Shown: positions 41,042-49,339 of the stretch, one piece after another
How the letters are laid out: each line of letters starts with the position of its first letter
Numbering within the stretch: position 1 is the first letter of the stretch
Assembly (NCBI GenBank): GCA_965247635.1
Contig: CBDFHJ010000008.1
Location: forward strand, 62,001 to 126,000
Origin: CBDFHJ01 sp965247635
GTDB lineage: Bacteria > Chloroflexota > Dehalococcoidia > Lucifugimonadales > Australimonadaceae
Direction: 5' to 3'
Length of the DNA: 64,000 nucleotides
The notes under the pieces: generated by a model
The model's database searches: none
Told to the model about the DNA's origin: nothing
The model's input: the letters and a program-made list of their open reading frames with translations, nothing else
Position numbers and translations under genes: made by a program

Positions 41042-41275
41042 GGCATTTGCTCGTAAGGACGCGCCTCTCCACCAGTGGACCCCAGGATAGCATGGCCTCC
41101 GCTTGACGGGCCGGGGAGTCGTGTCCGGCCGGTCATGGCACAGTGTGGAGGGTGTTAGTTATTAGCGCAACGGGATTTTGGTTATGGTGCGATATGCAAT
41201 GCTTATGGACTGGCGTAATACGGTGGCACAGCCCCAGGCCGAGGCAACGACTGCGAGGCGGGCCCTCGCAGCCGG

Positions 41276-42220
41276 CTATCGCGCCGCGGGTGCGTCGGAA
41301 GGCTCGCGGATGTCGAGGAGGGCCAAGAAGCGCTGCAGGGGTACCGAGAGGTGCTTGTCACGGCGCAGCACCGCGCCGTAGGTAGAGGTCCCGCCGAACT
41401 CTTTGGGGATTTCGATGGCCTCCAGCTTGCCCTGGTCCTCTCGTGTCAGACAGATCCCCGAGACCACCGCGAGGCCCAGGCCGAGCTCCACGTAGTGCTT
41501 CACGGTCTCAATGGTTCCCACCTCGAACGCGACGTTGAAGGGCAGGCCAAGCTGCTCCAGCGCCTGGGAAATCCGGGTATAGGCGGGGTCGCCTCTTTCC
41601 GGAGCGATCAGCGGATACCGCATCACCGTTGAGTAGTTCACCAGCTCCTGGAACGGTGGCCTGCCCCCGCGCAGCAACCTATGGCCGACCGGCAATAAAA
41701 GGTACGCTTCGTAGGTGCGCCACGGGTAGAAGACCAGGCTGTCGGGCAAGCTGGTCTGAGAGATGATACCCACGTCCACTTGGCCCTGACGGACCAGGTC
41801 AACCGTCTCGCCCACCCGCTGGCTGAGTATCCGCAGCCGCACCTGCGGGTACTCGTTGGTGAAGCGCTGGACGGCGGGCGGCAGCACGTACCGCAAAGTC
41901 GGCTCCTGCGTGGCCAGCTGTAGCTCCCCGGTCACCTCCTGGCCCGACAGCTCCTGCTGGAACTGCTCGACCTGATCGAAGAGGCCGATCGCCATCTCCA
42001 TAAGCCGCTGGCCCGCCGAGGTGAGCCGCACCTTGCCGCCCGGCGATTCGTATAGCTTGACTTTGAGGTGGGCTTCGAGGGCCTTGATCCGCTGGGAAAC
42101 AGCGGACTCGGAGACCCCCAGCTCGATGCCGGCGCGGGTCAGGCTGCCGACTCTGGCCATGGCCCAGAAACAGCGGAGCGACTTCAGGTCCAACACGTCC
42201 TCCAGATACGTCTGTTCCAT
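41276..42220 (-). CDS. LysR-family transcriptional regulator
   Basis: 314 residues from the ATG at 42218-42220, which follows aaggag; the longer frame to 42376 lacks coding character. The N-terminal winged HTH reads LKSLRCFWAMARVGSLTRAG, ELGVSESAVSQRIKALEAHL, KVKLYES. The rest is the two-lobed effector-binding domain (GELQLATQEPTLRYVLPPAV, VDVGIISQTSLPDSL, VEVGTIETVKHYVELGLGLAVVSG-like CysB fold). The domain resembles CysB/Cbl and aromatic regulators. It is divergent from the membrane protein gene at 42366, and a T-N11-A palindrome lies in between. Confidence 0.93.
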   Translation of the reverse strand: MEQTYLEDVLDLKSLRCFWAMARVGSLTRAGIELGVSESAVSQRIKALEAHLKVKLYESPGGKVRLTSAGQRLMEMAIGLFDQVEQFQQELSGQEVTGELQLATQEPTLRYVLPPAVQRFTNEYPQVRLRILSQRVGETVDLVRQGQVDVGIISQTSLPDSLVFYPWRTYEAYLLLPVGHRLLRGGRPPFQELVNYSTVMRYPLIAPERGDPAYTRISQALEQLGLPFNVAFEVGTIETVKHYVELGLGLAVVSGICLTREDQGKLEAIEIPKEFGGTSTYGAVLRRDKHLSVPLQRFLALLDIREPSDAPAAR

Positions 42221-42235
42221 TGCCACTCCTTCTCT

Positions 42236-42250
42236 ATAAGCACTGCTTAT
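42236..42250. promoter_or_regulatory. LysR-type operator (T-N11-A palindrome)
   Basis: ataagcactgcttat is a perfect 6-3-6 palindrome with the T-N11-A pattern of LysR-family binding sites. It sits 16 bp upstream of the LysR start codon and 116 bp upstream of the divergent gene, as expected for autoregulation plus control of the neighbour. Confidence 0.5.
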
Positions 42251-42365
42251 GGCATCATAACGCAATCCACGTTGCGCGAATAGCCAACCAAGGGCATACT
42301 CGACTTCAAGACTGCTGAGGGGCGCCCTAGCACCCCGTGACCGAACCGCGACACGGAGGCCTACG

Positions 42366-43005
42366 ATGTCTTCCACTTCCCAGCCCCTGAATAGCCTTAT
42401 CGTCCGTCAGTGGACACCTATGAGGACGGCCCTGGCGGTTGTCATGGGCTCCTTGGTGGTGAGCGCCCTCATCGGCATCGCCATCATCCTCGCCGGGTCC
42501 TTCGGCGAGACGCAGGGCAGGCTCCTGGCCACCACCGGTGCGCTGGCCGCCTCCAGCCTGATGGCCCTGCCCAGCCTCCTACACCTGGAGCGCGGACGCT
42601 ACTCCCACCTCGCGGGCGTCGGGGGCCCTGGCCGCGGGCGCGGCCTTCGTGATGCTGCTGGGGCTTCTTTGGGAGGCCTATGACTTCGACGCGTCCGTCC
42701 TAATCAAATTATTCGCCACGATGGTCGTCGTGGCGTTCGCGGCCAACCACATATTGTTGCTCCTCCTGGCTCAGGCCAGGGACGGCCTGGTGTACGCCTG
42801 CCTCAGGGTGACGCTAGCGGTTATGGTCACCTTGGCGGCCTTGATCGTGGCGGCCCTGTGGAACGAGAATTCCTCCGAGCCGCTCCTGCGGGGAATGGGC
42901 GTTCTGGCGATCCTTGACGTGCTTGGCACCATCGCCGTGCCCGTGCTGGTCCGGGTCAGCCGCGCCAGCGCACCAAGCGACGTTCATGAGAGGGTCACGT
43001 CATGA
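42366..43005 (+). pseudogene. polytopic membrane protein with a single-base frameshift
   Basis: Two overlapping frames together encode one protein of about 213 residues with about six hydrophobic helices (ALAVVMGSLVVSALIGIAII at the start; ATMVVVAFAANHILLLLLAQ later). The break is at a run of G near 42618-42622: reading one base fewer gives HLAGVGALAAGAAFVMLLGLLWE and restores the frame. This is a real +1 mutation or a sequencing error. The start has a good ribosome binding site (ggagg). It is translationally coupled to the hydrolase downstream (ATGA overlap at 43002-43005). Function unknown. Confidence 0.65.
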
Positions 43006-44132
43006 CGTGGCTGACCCGCCGGAAGACCATCCTCGTGGTGCTCGCCGCCGTCGTACTTCTAGGCATCGTGGGCGGCGGAGGCGGCGGCTGGTACTACGCC
43101 GGGATATTGCGGGATGACGCCCTGGCGGTGGACCATACCCCCTCTGAGCCCGACCTGGAGGTAGCGGCCGTCGAGGAGGGCAGGGTAGTCCTTCGTGCGA
43201 CTGACAAAGCGAAGTCGGACGGCCATTGGACGAAGGACGGCATCTGGGGGCTGGAGGGAGAAGACGGATACGCGCGGGTGGGCACCATCCTGGAGACCGA
43301 CGACCAACAGGTGGTTCGCGAACTCCTCGCTGGCACTGGAACTCCTGAGGCCGGACAGATGGCACGCTTGGACAGCTTCGCCTTCACCGGCGACCCGCTC
43401 ACGGCGTTGGGCCTCCCCTTTGCCGAGGTCTCTTTCACCTCCTCGTTAGGCGATTTTCCCGCCTGGTTCATCGACGGCCCCGCTGAGACATGGGCCATCT
43501 TCGTTCACGGTAGGAGCGCCAATCGGGAGGAGGCGCTCCGGCTGCTTCCGACCGTCGTTGGACAGGGATACCCCTCGTTGGTCATCACCTACCGCAACGA
43601 CGAAGAGGCGCCCGCGAGCCCCAGCGGGTTCTACGATTTCGGCGAGACGGAGTGGCAGGACCTCGAGGGCGCGGCCGAGTCGCTCATCCTGGTGGGCTAC
43701 AGCATGGGTGGGGCCATCGTCACCAACTTCCTCTACGAGTCGCCCTTGGCCGAGCACGTGCGTGGCGTGGTTCTGGACGCGCCGGTCCTCAGCTTCGACG
43801 CGCTCATTGACTACGGTGCGCGGCTCCGGGGCATTCCCCGGCCTCTCACGGTGCTAGGCAAGCGTGTGGCGGGATTTCGGTTTGGTATCGACTGGGGCAA
43901 CCGGGACTACCTCAGCCGTGCCGGCGAGCTCATTGGTCCGATTCTTTTGTTTCATGGCGACGCCGATAAAACGGTCTCGATAGAGACCAGCGAGGCGTTG
44001 GCGGAAGCACGGCCCGACATCGTGACCTACGTTCGGGTCGCCGGCGCCACGCACGTCCGGTCGTGGAACATGGACCCCGAGGCGTACGAGGATGCCGTGC
44101 GGGCCTTTCTGCAACGTCTTGAGCGTAGCTGA
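43002..44132 (+). CDS. membrane-anchored alpha/beta hydrolase
   Basis: 376 residues: an N-terminal anchor (about residues 9-33, Gly-rich), then a long lead domain and the alpha/beta hydrolase fold with oxyanion segment IFVHGRSANREE, nucleophile S in GYSMGG, Asp in LFHGDADKTV and His in GATHVRSWN. These make a full catalytic triad. Compared with relatives, the helix before the nucleophile (LEGAAESLILVGYSMGG) is about 9 residues short, suggesting a small in-frame deletion. It overlaps the upstream membrane protein gene by 4 bases. Substrate unknown; ester or amide cleavage outside the membrane is likely. Confidence 0.8.
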   Translation: MTWLTRRKTILVVLAAVVLLGIVGGGGGGWYYAGILRDDALAVDHTPSEPDLEVAAVEEGRVVLRATDKAKSDGHWTKDGIWGLEGEDGYARVGTILETDDQQVVRELLAGTGTPEAGQMARLDSFAFTGDPLTALGLPFAEVSFTSSLGDFPAWFIDGPAETWAIFVHGRSANREEALRLLPTVVGQGYPSLVITYRNDEEAPASPSGFYDFGETEWQDLEGAAESLILVGYSMGGAIVTNFLYESPLAEHVRGVVLDAPVLSFDALIDYGARLRGIPRPLTVLGKRVAGFRFGIDWGNRDYLSRAGELIGPILLFHGDADKTVSIETSEALAEARPDIVTYVRVAGATHVRSWNMDPEAYEDAVRAFLQRLERS

Positions 44133-44241
44133 GAAGTGACATGATTCGACAGCGCAGGCCAGCCTCATGACCGGCGTTGCTCTGAACACGTGACCCATGC
44201 GGTAACATGCTCAACCGAGGCCAGTTTAAGGAGACCGAGCG

Positions 44242-46098
44242 ATGGCGCTGGAACAGACGATTGGTAGGGTCATCGAACGGACCATCGCCGATGCCCTGGC
44301 GGACCGCCGGTTCCAGGACCTGCGCGCCGGCAGGATGCCGCGACAGGCCCTCCATACCTTCGCCCGTCACTTCATCATCACTCACCTGAACTCCGTTCAG
44401 GTCCTCTCCTTCCTGCACGCGCTGGCGCCGCCCGACGCTTCCGAGCTGGTGCGCGAGAACCTGTTGGAGGAGATGGGCATGGAGGGGGGCGAGCAGGCGC
44501 ACCCTGACCTCCTCATGGACCTGGCCCGGGGCCTGGACTTCGACCAGCCCCAGATCGCCCGGCTGATAGCGGAGGCCCAGGAGGCGAGGCGTCAGTTTGC
44601 CAACGTCACGTTGTCCTACCCAACACTTCGGGAGCTGGGCCTTTCCATCCTCCTGGAGACGTTGACCTTCGAGGTATTCCTCTCTCGCGCCAGTGACGGC
44701 CTGGCCGAGGCGCTGGCACGTCACTACGGCCTCTCGCCGGAGGCGGTGCGCTGGTTCACGCTCCACGGCGAGGTCGACATTCGCCACGCGGAGGAGGGAA
44801 AGCGGGTGGTGGAGCGATTCATCGCCTTCCACCGGTTCGGCCAAGCGGAGGTGGAAGAGACCCTGCGCAAGGCGTTCGCCCGCAACGTGCTTCTGGACAG
44901 GTACTTCCCCGGTGGGGTCGCCTCAACGCGCGCTGCCGGACGCTCTCGCGTCGAGTCCATCGACATCCTGCCCCTACGCATCCCGTTCCGGAGCAGCTTC
45001 GACCACTCCCGCGCAAGCCGTGCGTCCAGCGACGCGGTGGTGGTGCGGGTGAACGGTCAGGATGGCACTCGCGGTTACGGCGAGGCGCTGCCCCGGCCCT
45101 ACGTGACCGGCGAGGACGTGAAGGGCATGGTCGCCACGCTCTCCTCCTCCGTCGCGCCCTTGGTATTGACGCGCACCTTCAGCCCTGGGCCGGACATCAT
45201 CGAGGAGGTGCGGGCGCTGGCCGCGGCGTGGACTCGGTCGCAGCCCGCTACCGCGCAGGTTGCCGCCTGGAACGCGACCTGGTGTGCCATGGAGCTTGCC
45301 CTGCTGGACTGGGCGTTCGGCCGGGCTGGACGGTCCATCTCCGAATGGCTGGTGCCAGTGCGCCAGGAGGTGGTCTACACGGGTGTCATCGAAGCCAGCG
45401 GGCCGCAGGCCGCGGCGGCGTTGGCCGAGCGTTACGCGGAGGCGGGGTTCGCTCAGGTGAAGGTAAAGGTCGGCGTTGGCAACGACGCCCGGAGGCTGGC
45501 GGCGGTCAGGCGCGCGGTAGGCGATGCGGTGCGGGTCCGGGTGGACGCCAACGGCGCGTGGAGCCCAGCCCAAGCGGTGACGGCGCTGAAGGGGCTCCGT
45601 GCCTTCGGCGTCGAGGCGGTGGAGCAGCCGGTGGCAGCCGGGGACTTCGAAGGCATGCGGCGGGTTCGCGAGGAAACGGGCCTGCCGGTCGTCGCCGACG
45701 AATCGCTGCTGACCTTGGAGGATGCCCGGCGGCTCATCCAAGCCCGCGCTTGCGACGTGTTCAACATCCGCGTCTCCAAGTGCGGGGGACTCGTCGCGGC
45801 CCAGGCCATCGCCGCCGCTGGACACGCAGCAGGGCTCAAGCTTCAGGTGGGCGCGCAGGTCGGAGAGACCTCGCTGCTGTCGGCGGCGGGCAGGCATCTT
45901 GCGGCCCATCTCGCTGAGGCCGACTACGTCGAAGGGTCTTTTGGCACGCACCTTCTCACCGAGGACATCACGCCCCAGCCGGTCATGTTCGGCTACAAGG
46001 GAGAGGTCGGCCTGCTCCCCGGTGACGGCCTGGGAGTGCTGGTAGACGACGAGGCCCTGGAACGGCTGGCCGTAGACACGGTGCACGTCAAGGCCTAG
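44242..46098 (+). CDS. fusion: haem-oxygenase-like di-iron domain + enolase-superfamily domain (618 aa)
   Basis: Residues 1-230 are all-helical and fit the haem-oxygenase-like di-iron oxidase fold (TenA/PqqC/UndA-like). Candidate metal ligands come in the right order: NLLEEMGMEGGEQAH, ILLETLTFEV, HGEVDIRHAEEGKR. Residues about 240-618 are an enolase-superfamily barrel of the muconate-lactonising/dipeptide-epimerase subgroup: KVKVG (KxK general base), VDANGAW, EQPVA and ADESL (three metal ligands), SKCGG (second base Lys). The start follows aaggaga. It is followed after 11 bp by a GH3-type ligase. Each domain appears intact. The fusion suggests sequential oxidation and epimerisation/lyase chemistry on one substrate. 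Confidence 0.85.
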   Translation: MALEQTIGRVIERTIADALADRRFQDLRAGRMPRQALHTFARHFIITHLNSVQVLSFLHALAPPDASELVRENLLEEMGMEGGEQAHPDLLMDLARGLDFDQPQIARLIAEAQEARRQFANVTLSYPTLRELGLSILLETLTFEVFLSRASDGLAEALARHYGLSPEAVRWFTLHGEVDIRHAEEGKRVVERFIAFHRFGQAEVEETLRKAFARNVLLDRYFPGGVASTRAAGRSRVESIDILPLRIPFRSSFDHSRASRASSDAVVVRVNGQDGTRGYGEALPRPYVTGEDVKGMVATLSSSVAPLVLTRTFSPGPDIIEEVRALAAAWTRSQPATAQVAAWNATWCAMELALLDWAFGRAGRSISEWLVPVRQEVVYTGVIEASGPQAAAALAERYAEAGFAQVKVKVGVGNDARRLAAVRRAVGDAVRVRVDANGAWSPAQAVTALKGLRAFGVEAVEQPVAAGDFEGMRRVREETGLPVVADESLLTLEDARRLIQARACDVFNIRVSKCGGLVAAQAIAAAGHAAGLKLQVGAQVGETSLLSAAGRHLAAHLAEADYVEGSFGTHLLTEDITPQPVMFGYKGEVGLLPGDGLGVLVDDEALERLAVDTVHVKA

Positions 46099-46109
46099 GA
46101 GGCGTCGCT

Positions 46110-47789
46110 ATGCGAGTCATGGCACAGCTTGCCAAGCTCCGAGGAGCGTTGCTCTGGCGCTCCTTTACGCGGATGGCGGAGCGTCCGGACCACGTGCAGC
46201 AACAGCTCCTCCAGCGGCTCCTTACAGCCAACCGGGGGACCGCCTTCGGCCGCCAGCACGGGTTCGCGAACATGGCCACGGTGGCCGACTACCGAGCAGC
46301 CGTGCCCGTCGGCGACTACGAACGGTTCCGGCCGTGGATCGACCGCATGCGCGAGGGTGAGCGCGACGTGCTCAGCGTGGACCAGCCGTACATGTTCACC
46401 CTCACCAGCGGCACCACCGGCCAACCCAAGTCCATCCCGGTAAACGGCGCCACGCGTCGCAGCACTTCGCGGCTGTCGGCCCTGTGGCTCTACCGCGCGC
46501 TTTTAGACCACACGAAGGTGCTGGATGGGAAGGCGCTGTTGGTGGTGAGCCCGGCCGTGGAAGGGTACACGCAAGGCGGTACTCCCTTCGGTTCCGCCTC
46601 TGGATACATCTACCAGAACGCCGCGCGGGCCATCCGGCGGTCCTACGCCCTGCCGTACAGCGTCTTCTCCATCGCTGACTACGACGCCAAGTACTACGCC
46701 ATCATGCGGCTGGCCTTGGAGCAAGACGTCTCGCTGCTCATCACGCCCAACCCCAGCACGGTGATGCGGCTGGTGACGACAGCCGACGGACGGCGCGACC
46801 AGGTCATCCGCGACATCCACGACGGCGCAATCGACCGGGAGTTGGATATTGCACCGGAGGTCCGGCGTGAACTCTCCGAACGCCTCAAGCCCAATCCTGT
46901 GCGCGCCCGCGAGTTGGAGCGCATCGTTGAGCGCGAGGGCTTCTTGGACCCGAAGGGGTACTGGCCGGATCTGAGTCTTGTCGGCTGCTGGAAGGGTGGG
47001 AGCGTGGGCGTTACCGTGGAGCGTCTCAAACCGTGGTTCGGAGACGAGATGCCCTTCCGGGACATCGGCTACCTGGCCAGCGAAGCGCAGATGACCCTGC
47101 CGGTCCAAGACGAAGGCAGCGCGGGCATCCTGACGCTGAACACGAACTTCTATGAGTTCGTTCCCGAAGCCGAGATGGGACAGGAGGACGCACGCGTGTT
47201 GACCGCTGGGCAGCTGGAGGAGGGCGAGAGCTACTACGTCCTCCTCACCACGCCGACGGGCCTATACCGGTACGACATCAACGATGTGGTCCGGGTGGCG
47301 GGCTTCTACCGTCAGACGCCCATGCTGGAGTTTGTGCGCAAGGGCCGCGATATGGTCAGCCTAACGGGCGAAAAGCTCCATGTAGGCCAGCTTATTCAGG
47401 CGATGGCCGTGGCCCAGGAGCGCACCGGAATGCAGGTGGCGCACTACCGCGCCATCGGCAACGTCGAGACGTCCTGCTACGAGGTGATGCTTGAGCCGAG
47501 GCAGTACCCCGTGACCGACGACGCCTTGCTGGCCCTGGGCCGTGTCATTGACGAGCAGCTGGCGGCGCTGAACATCGAATACGACCAGAAGCGGCGGTCC
47601 GGCCGTCTGGGACCACCGTGCGTCATGCTGATGCCGGAGGGATGGCACGCCCGGCGGCTGCGGGCGAAAGTGGCCCGCGGGGCCCGGGACATCCAGTTCA
47701 AGGATGCGTTGCTGGGCTTGCCCGACGATGAAGACGCGGCGGCGCAGCCCATCAGACAGGTGACTATGGGGGTCTGGGGCGCGCGATGA
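46110..47789 (+). CDS. GH3-family acyl-adenylating / amino-acid conjugating enzyme
   Basis: 559 residues of the GH3 (auxin-responsive promoter) family, whose plant members adenylate a carboxylic acid and conjugate it to an amino acid. Motifs: ATP loop TLTSGTTGQPKSIPV (residues about 95-109), LYRYDINDVVRVAGFY (conserved YxxxD block), SLTGEKLHVGQLIQA in the C-terminal domain hinge. Length is normal. It starts 11 bp after the fusion gene with ggaggcg upstream, so the two are probably co-translated. The 3' end lies in a 42-bp tandem repeat, so the last residues may not be ancestral. Substrates unknown. Confidence 0.88.
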   Translation: MRVMAQLAKLRGALLWRSFTRMAERPDHVQQQLLQRLLTANRGTAFGRQHGFANMATVADYRAAVPVGDYERFRPWIDRMREGERDVLSVDQPYMFTLTSGTTGQPKSIPVNGATRRSTSRLSALWLYRALLDHTKVLDGKALLVVSPAVEGYTQGGTPFGSASGYIYQNAARAIRRSYALPYSVFSIADYDAKYYAIMRLALEQDVSLLITPNPSTVMRLVTTADGRRDQVIRDIHDGAIDRELDIAPEVRRELSERLKPNPVRARELERIVEREGFLDPKGYWPDLSLVGCWKGGSVGVTVERLKPWFGDEMPFRDIGYLASEAQMTLPVQDEGSAGILTLNTNFYEFVPEAEMGQEDARVLTAGQLEEGESYYVLLTTPTGLYRYDINDVVRVAGFYRQTPMLEFVRKGRDMVSLTGEKLHVGQLIQAMAVAQERTGMQVAHYRAIGNVETSCYEVMLEPRQYPVTDDALLALGRVIDEQLAALNIEYDQKRRSGRLGPPCVMLMPEGWHARRLRAKVARGARDIQFKDALLGLPDDEDAAAQPIRQVTMGVWGAR

Positions 47790-47849
47790 GCGGCCCCCCA
47801 GCAGTCCATGGGGGTCTGGGGGGCGCAGTGAGCGGCCCCCCAGCAGTCC
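47766..47849. repeat. 42-bp tandem duplication across the GH3 stop codon
   Basis: Two 42-bp units, 47766-47807 and 47808-47849, each begin atgggggtctgggg and end agcggccccccagcagtcc, differing at about six positions. The first unit contains the final GH3 codons and stop; the second is carried into the following gene fragment. Confidence 0.85.
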
Positions 47850-48097
47850 AAGAGCCGCCCGCAAACGACAGACCTCCCCGTGCGCTGACGGCCTTCCTCT
47901 GGCCTAGCAGCATGCTGTTCCGTCAAGGGCACCGGATACGGTTGGAGGTCGCCAGCAGCAACTACCCCCGGTTCGACCGCAACCCCAGCACCGGGACCTC
48001 AGTCGCCACTGAGACCCGGACGGTGATCGCTACCCAGACGGTTCACCACGGCTCCGTCACTCCCTCGCGTCTCATCCTTCCGGTCATTCCCAGGTGA
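47850..48097 (+). pseudogene. C-terminal fragment of a CocE/NonD-family (X-Pro dipeptidyl-peptidase-like) hydrolase
   Basis: The frame reads SSMLFRQGHRIRLEVASSNY, PRFDRNPSTG and HHGSVTPSRLILPVIPR, the conserved end of the C-terminal jelly-roll domain of CocE/NonD hydrolases. The catalytic alpha/beta part (about 500 residues) is missing, and the frame begins inside the tandem repeat that overlaps the GH3 stop. A deletion presumably joined GH3 to this tail. Confidence 0.65.
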
Positions 48098-48121
48098 CGG
48101 GCCCGCGCCGGCGAGGGCTGC

Positions 48122-48150
48122 TTGCCAGATGGGCATGGTCACCGTAGAAT
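48122..48150 (+). promoter_or_regulatory. predicted promoter of the hydrolase-dioxygenase pair
   Basis: TTGCCA (48122-48127), a 17-base spacer, then TAGAAT (48145-48150); the transcript would start about 45 bases before the ATG at 48203. Both boxes match consensus at 5 of 6 positions. Confidence 0.45.
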
Positions 48151-48202
48151 GCGCCCCGACCAGAACAGCCTTGGCTAGAGCTGAGTTGAAAGGAGAGTTC
48201 AT

Positions 48203-49171
48203 ATGGCGCTTACAGACGAAGGACTGATTGCTATACCTGGCGTAGCCAGCAGGTGGGTGAGGTTGGCCAACGGGGCCAAGGCCCACTACAGCACTGCCGG
48301 CGACACGGGCCCTGCCGTGGTCTTGCTCCATGGCGGCATACAGGGCTCGTCCGGCATGGCCGGATGGGGACGATGGATGATGCCGCACTTGGCGGCCGAA
48401 GGGTTCCGGGTCTACGCGCCCGACCAGCCGGGGTTCGGCCTTTCGGACACGCGAGAGGAGTACCTGCCCACGCATGGCGTCCTGAGCCACTCGCAGTTCG
48501 TTAACGACTTTGCCGACGCCGTGTGCCTGGACCAGTTCCACCTGTCGGGTAACTCCATGGGCGCGTCGACCACTGCCCACTACGTGGTGGACCACCCGGA
48601 GCGGGTGCTTAGCTACATCCTCATCGCCACCTACCTACAGCCGGAGCTCGGCGCCGACCCGGATGGCACGGGCATGCGCAAGCTGGGTGGTATCCAGATC
48701 CCGGAGTGGGATGGCACTGCCAAGGGGATGGGCGAGATGATGGAGCTCATCATCATTCGCAAAGAGGGGATCAGCGAGGACCTGAAGGAGATGCGGACCC
48801 GCATGGCCCACCGCCAGGCGGAGTCGCGGGTGGCATACATGAATGGCCGGAACGTGATCGACAACGACGCGGGCCTCCGCCAGAAGTGGATGCTCAAGGG
48901 CCGGCTGGACCAGCTCGACATCCCCGCTATCTACGTGTACGGGTTGGAGGACGTGCTCATTCCGGTCGCGGCCGGGTACGAGCAGGAGGACCTGCTCCCG
49001 AACATCAAGTTCTACTACCCAGAGAAGACCGGCCACCAGGGCCAGACCGACACTCCCGAGCTCCACAACCGGATCTATGCCGAGTTCTTCAAGACCGGCA
49101 AGCTCCCTCCGGAGCTGGAGAAGGAGGCCGGGGTCTCGACCCGCCGCCAGAGTGTGGGAGCTACTGCGTAG
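48203..49171 (+). CDS. alpha/beta hydrolase, meta-cleavage-product hydrolase type
   Basis: 322 residues of the soluble alpha/beta hydrolase fold: oxyanion strand VVLLHGGIQGSSG, nucleophile S in LSGNSMGAST (the GNSMG motif of BphD/HsaD-type C-C hydrolases), Asp in VYGLEDVLIPV and His in KTGHQGQTD. The neighbour 168 bp downstream is an extradiol dioxygenase, whose ring-opened products such hydrolases cleave. The ATG has a strong aaaggaga ribosome binding site and a promoter upstream. Other serine hydrolase activities are possible. Confidence 0.8.
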   Translation: MALTDEGLIAIPGVASRWVRLANGAKAHYSTAGDTGPAVVLLHGGIQGSSGMAGWGRWMMPHLAAEGFRVYAPDQPGFGLSDTREEYLPTHGVLSHSQFVNDFADAVCLDQFHLSGNSMGASTTAHYVVDHPERVLSYILIATYLQPELGADPDGTGMRKLGGIQIPEWDGTAKGMGEMMELIIIRKEGISEDLKEMRTRMAHRQAESRVAYMNGRNVIDNDAGLRQKWMLKGRLDQLDIPAIYVYGLEDVLIPVAAGYEQEDLLPNIKFYYPEKTGHQGQTDTPELHNRIYAEFFKTGKLPPELEKEAGVSTRRQSVGATA

Positions 49172-49339
49172 CGCGAGCTTGTCAGTGCAAACGGCGGGCT
49201 TCGCCGTTCGCGATACACCTATCGGACGGTCGGCGGCATGCGGTTCGCTGCGGCGCCGGTCGTCTGGTACCTGCTGAGGCTAGGACCCCAACGACGTTGC
49301 CGGGTCCGAAGTACTTCACGTGACCGGAGGGGGTGGCAT

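Noticed and set aside
41143..41275. Possible small gene downstream of the LysR regulator
   Set aside because: Plus-strand frames here overlap the end of the LysR gene antisense and lack start signals; the region is treated as intergenic.
44974..46086. 370-residue minus-strand frame opposite the fusion gene
   Set aside because: His/Arg/Gln-rich composition typical of an antisense frame; sense strand carries all enolase motifs.
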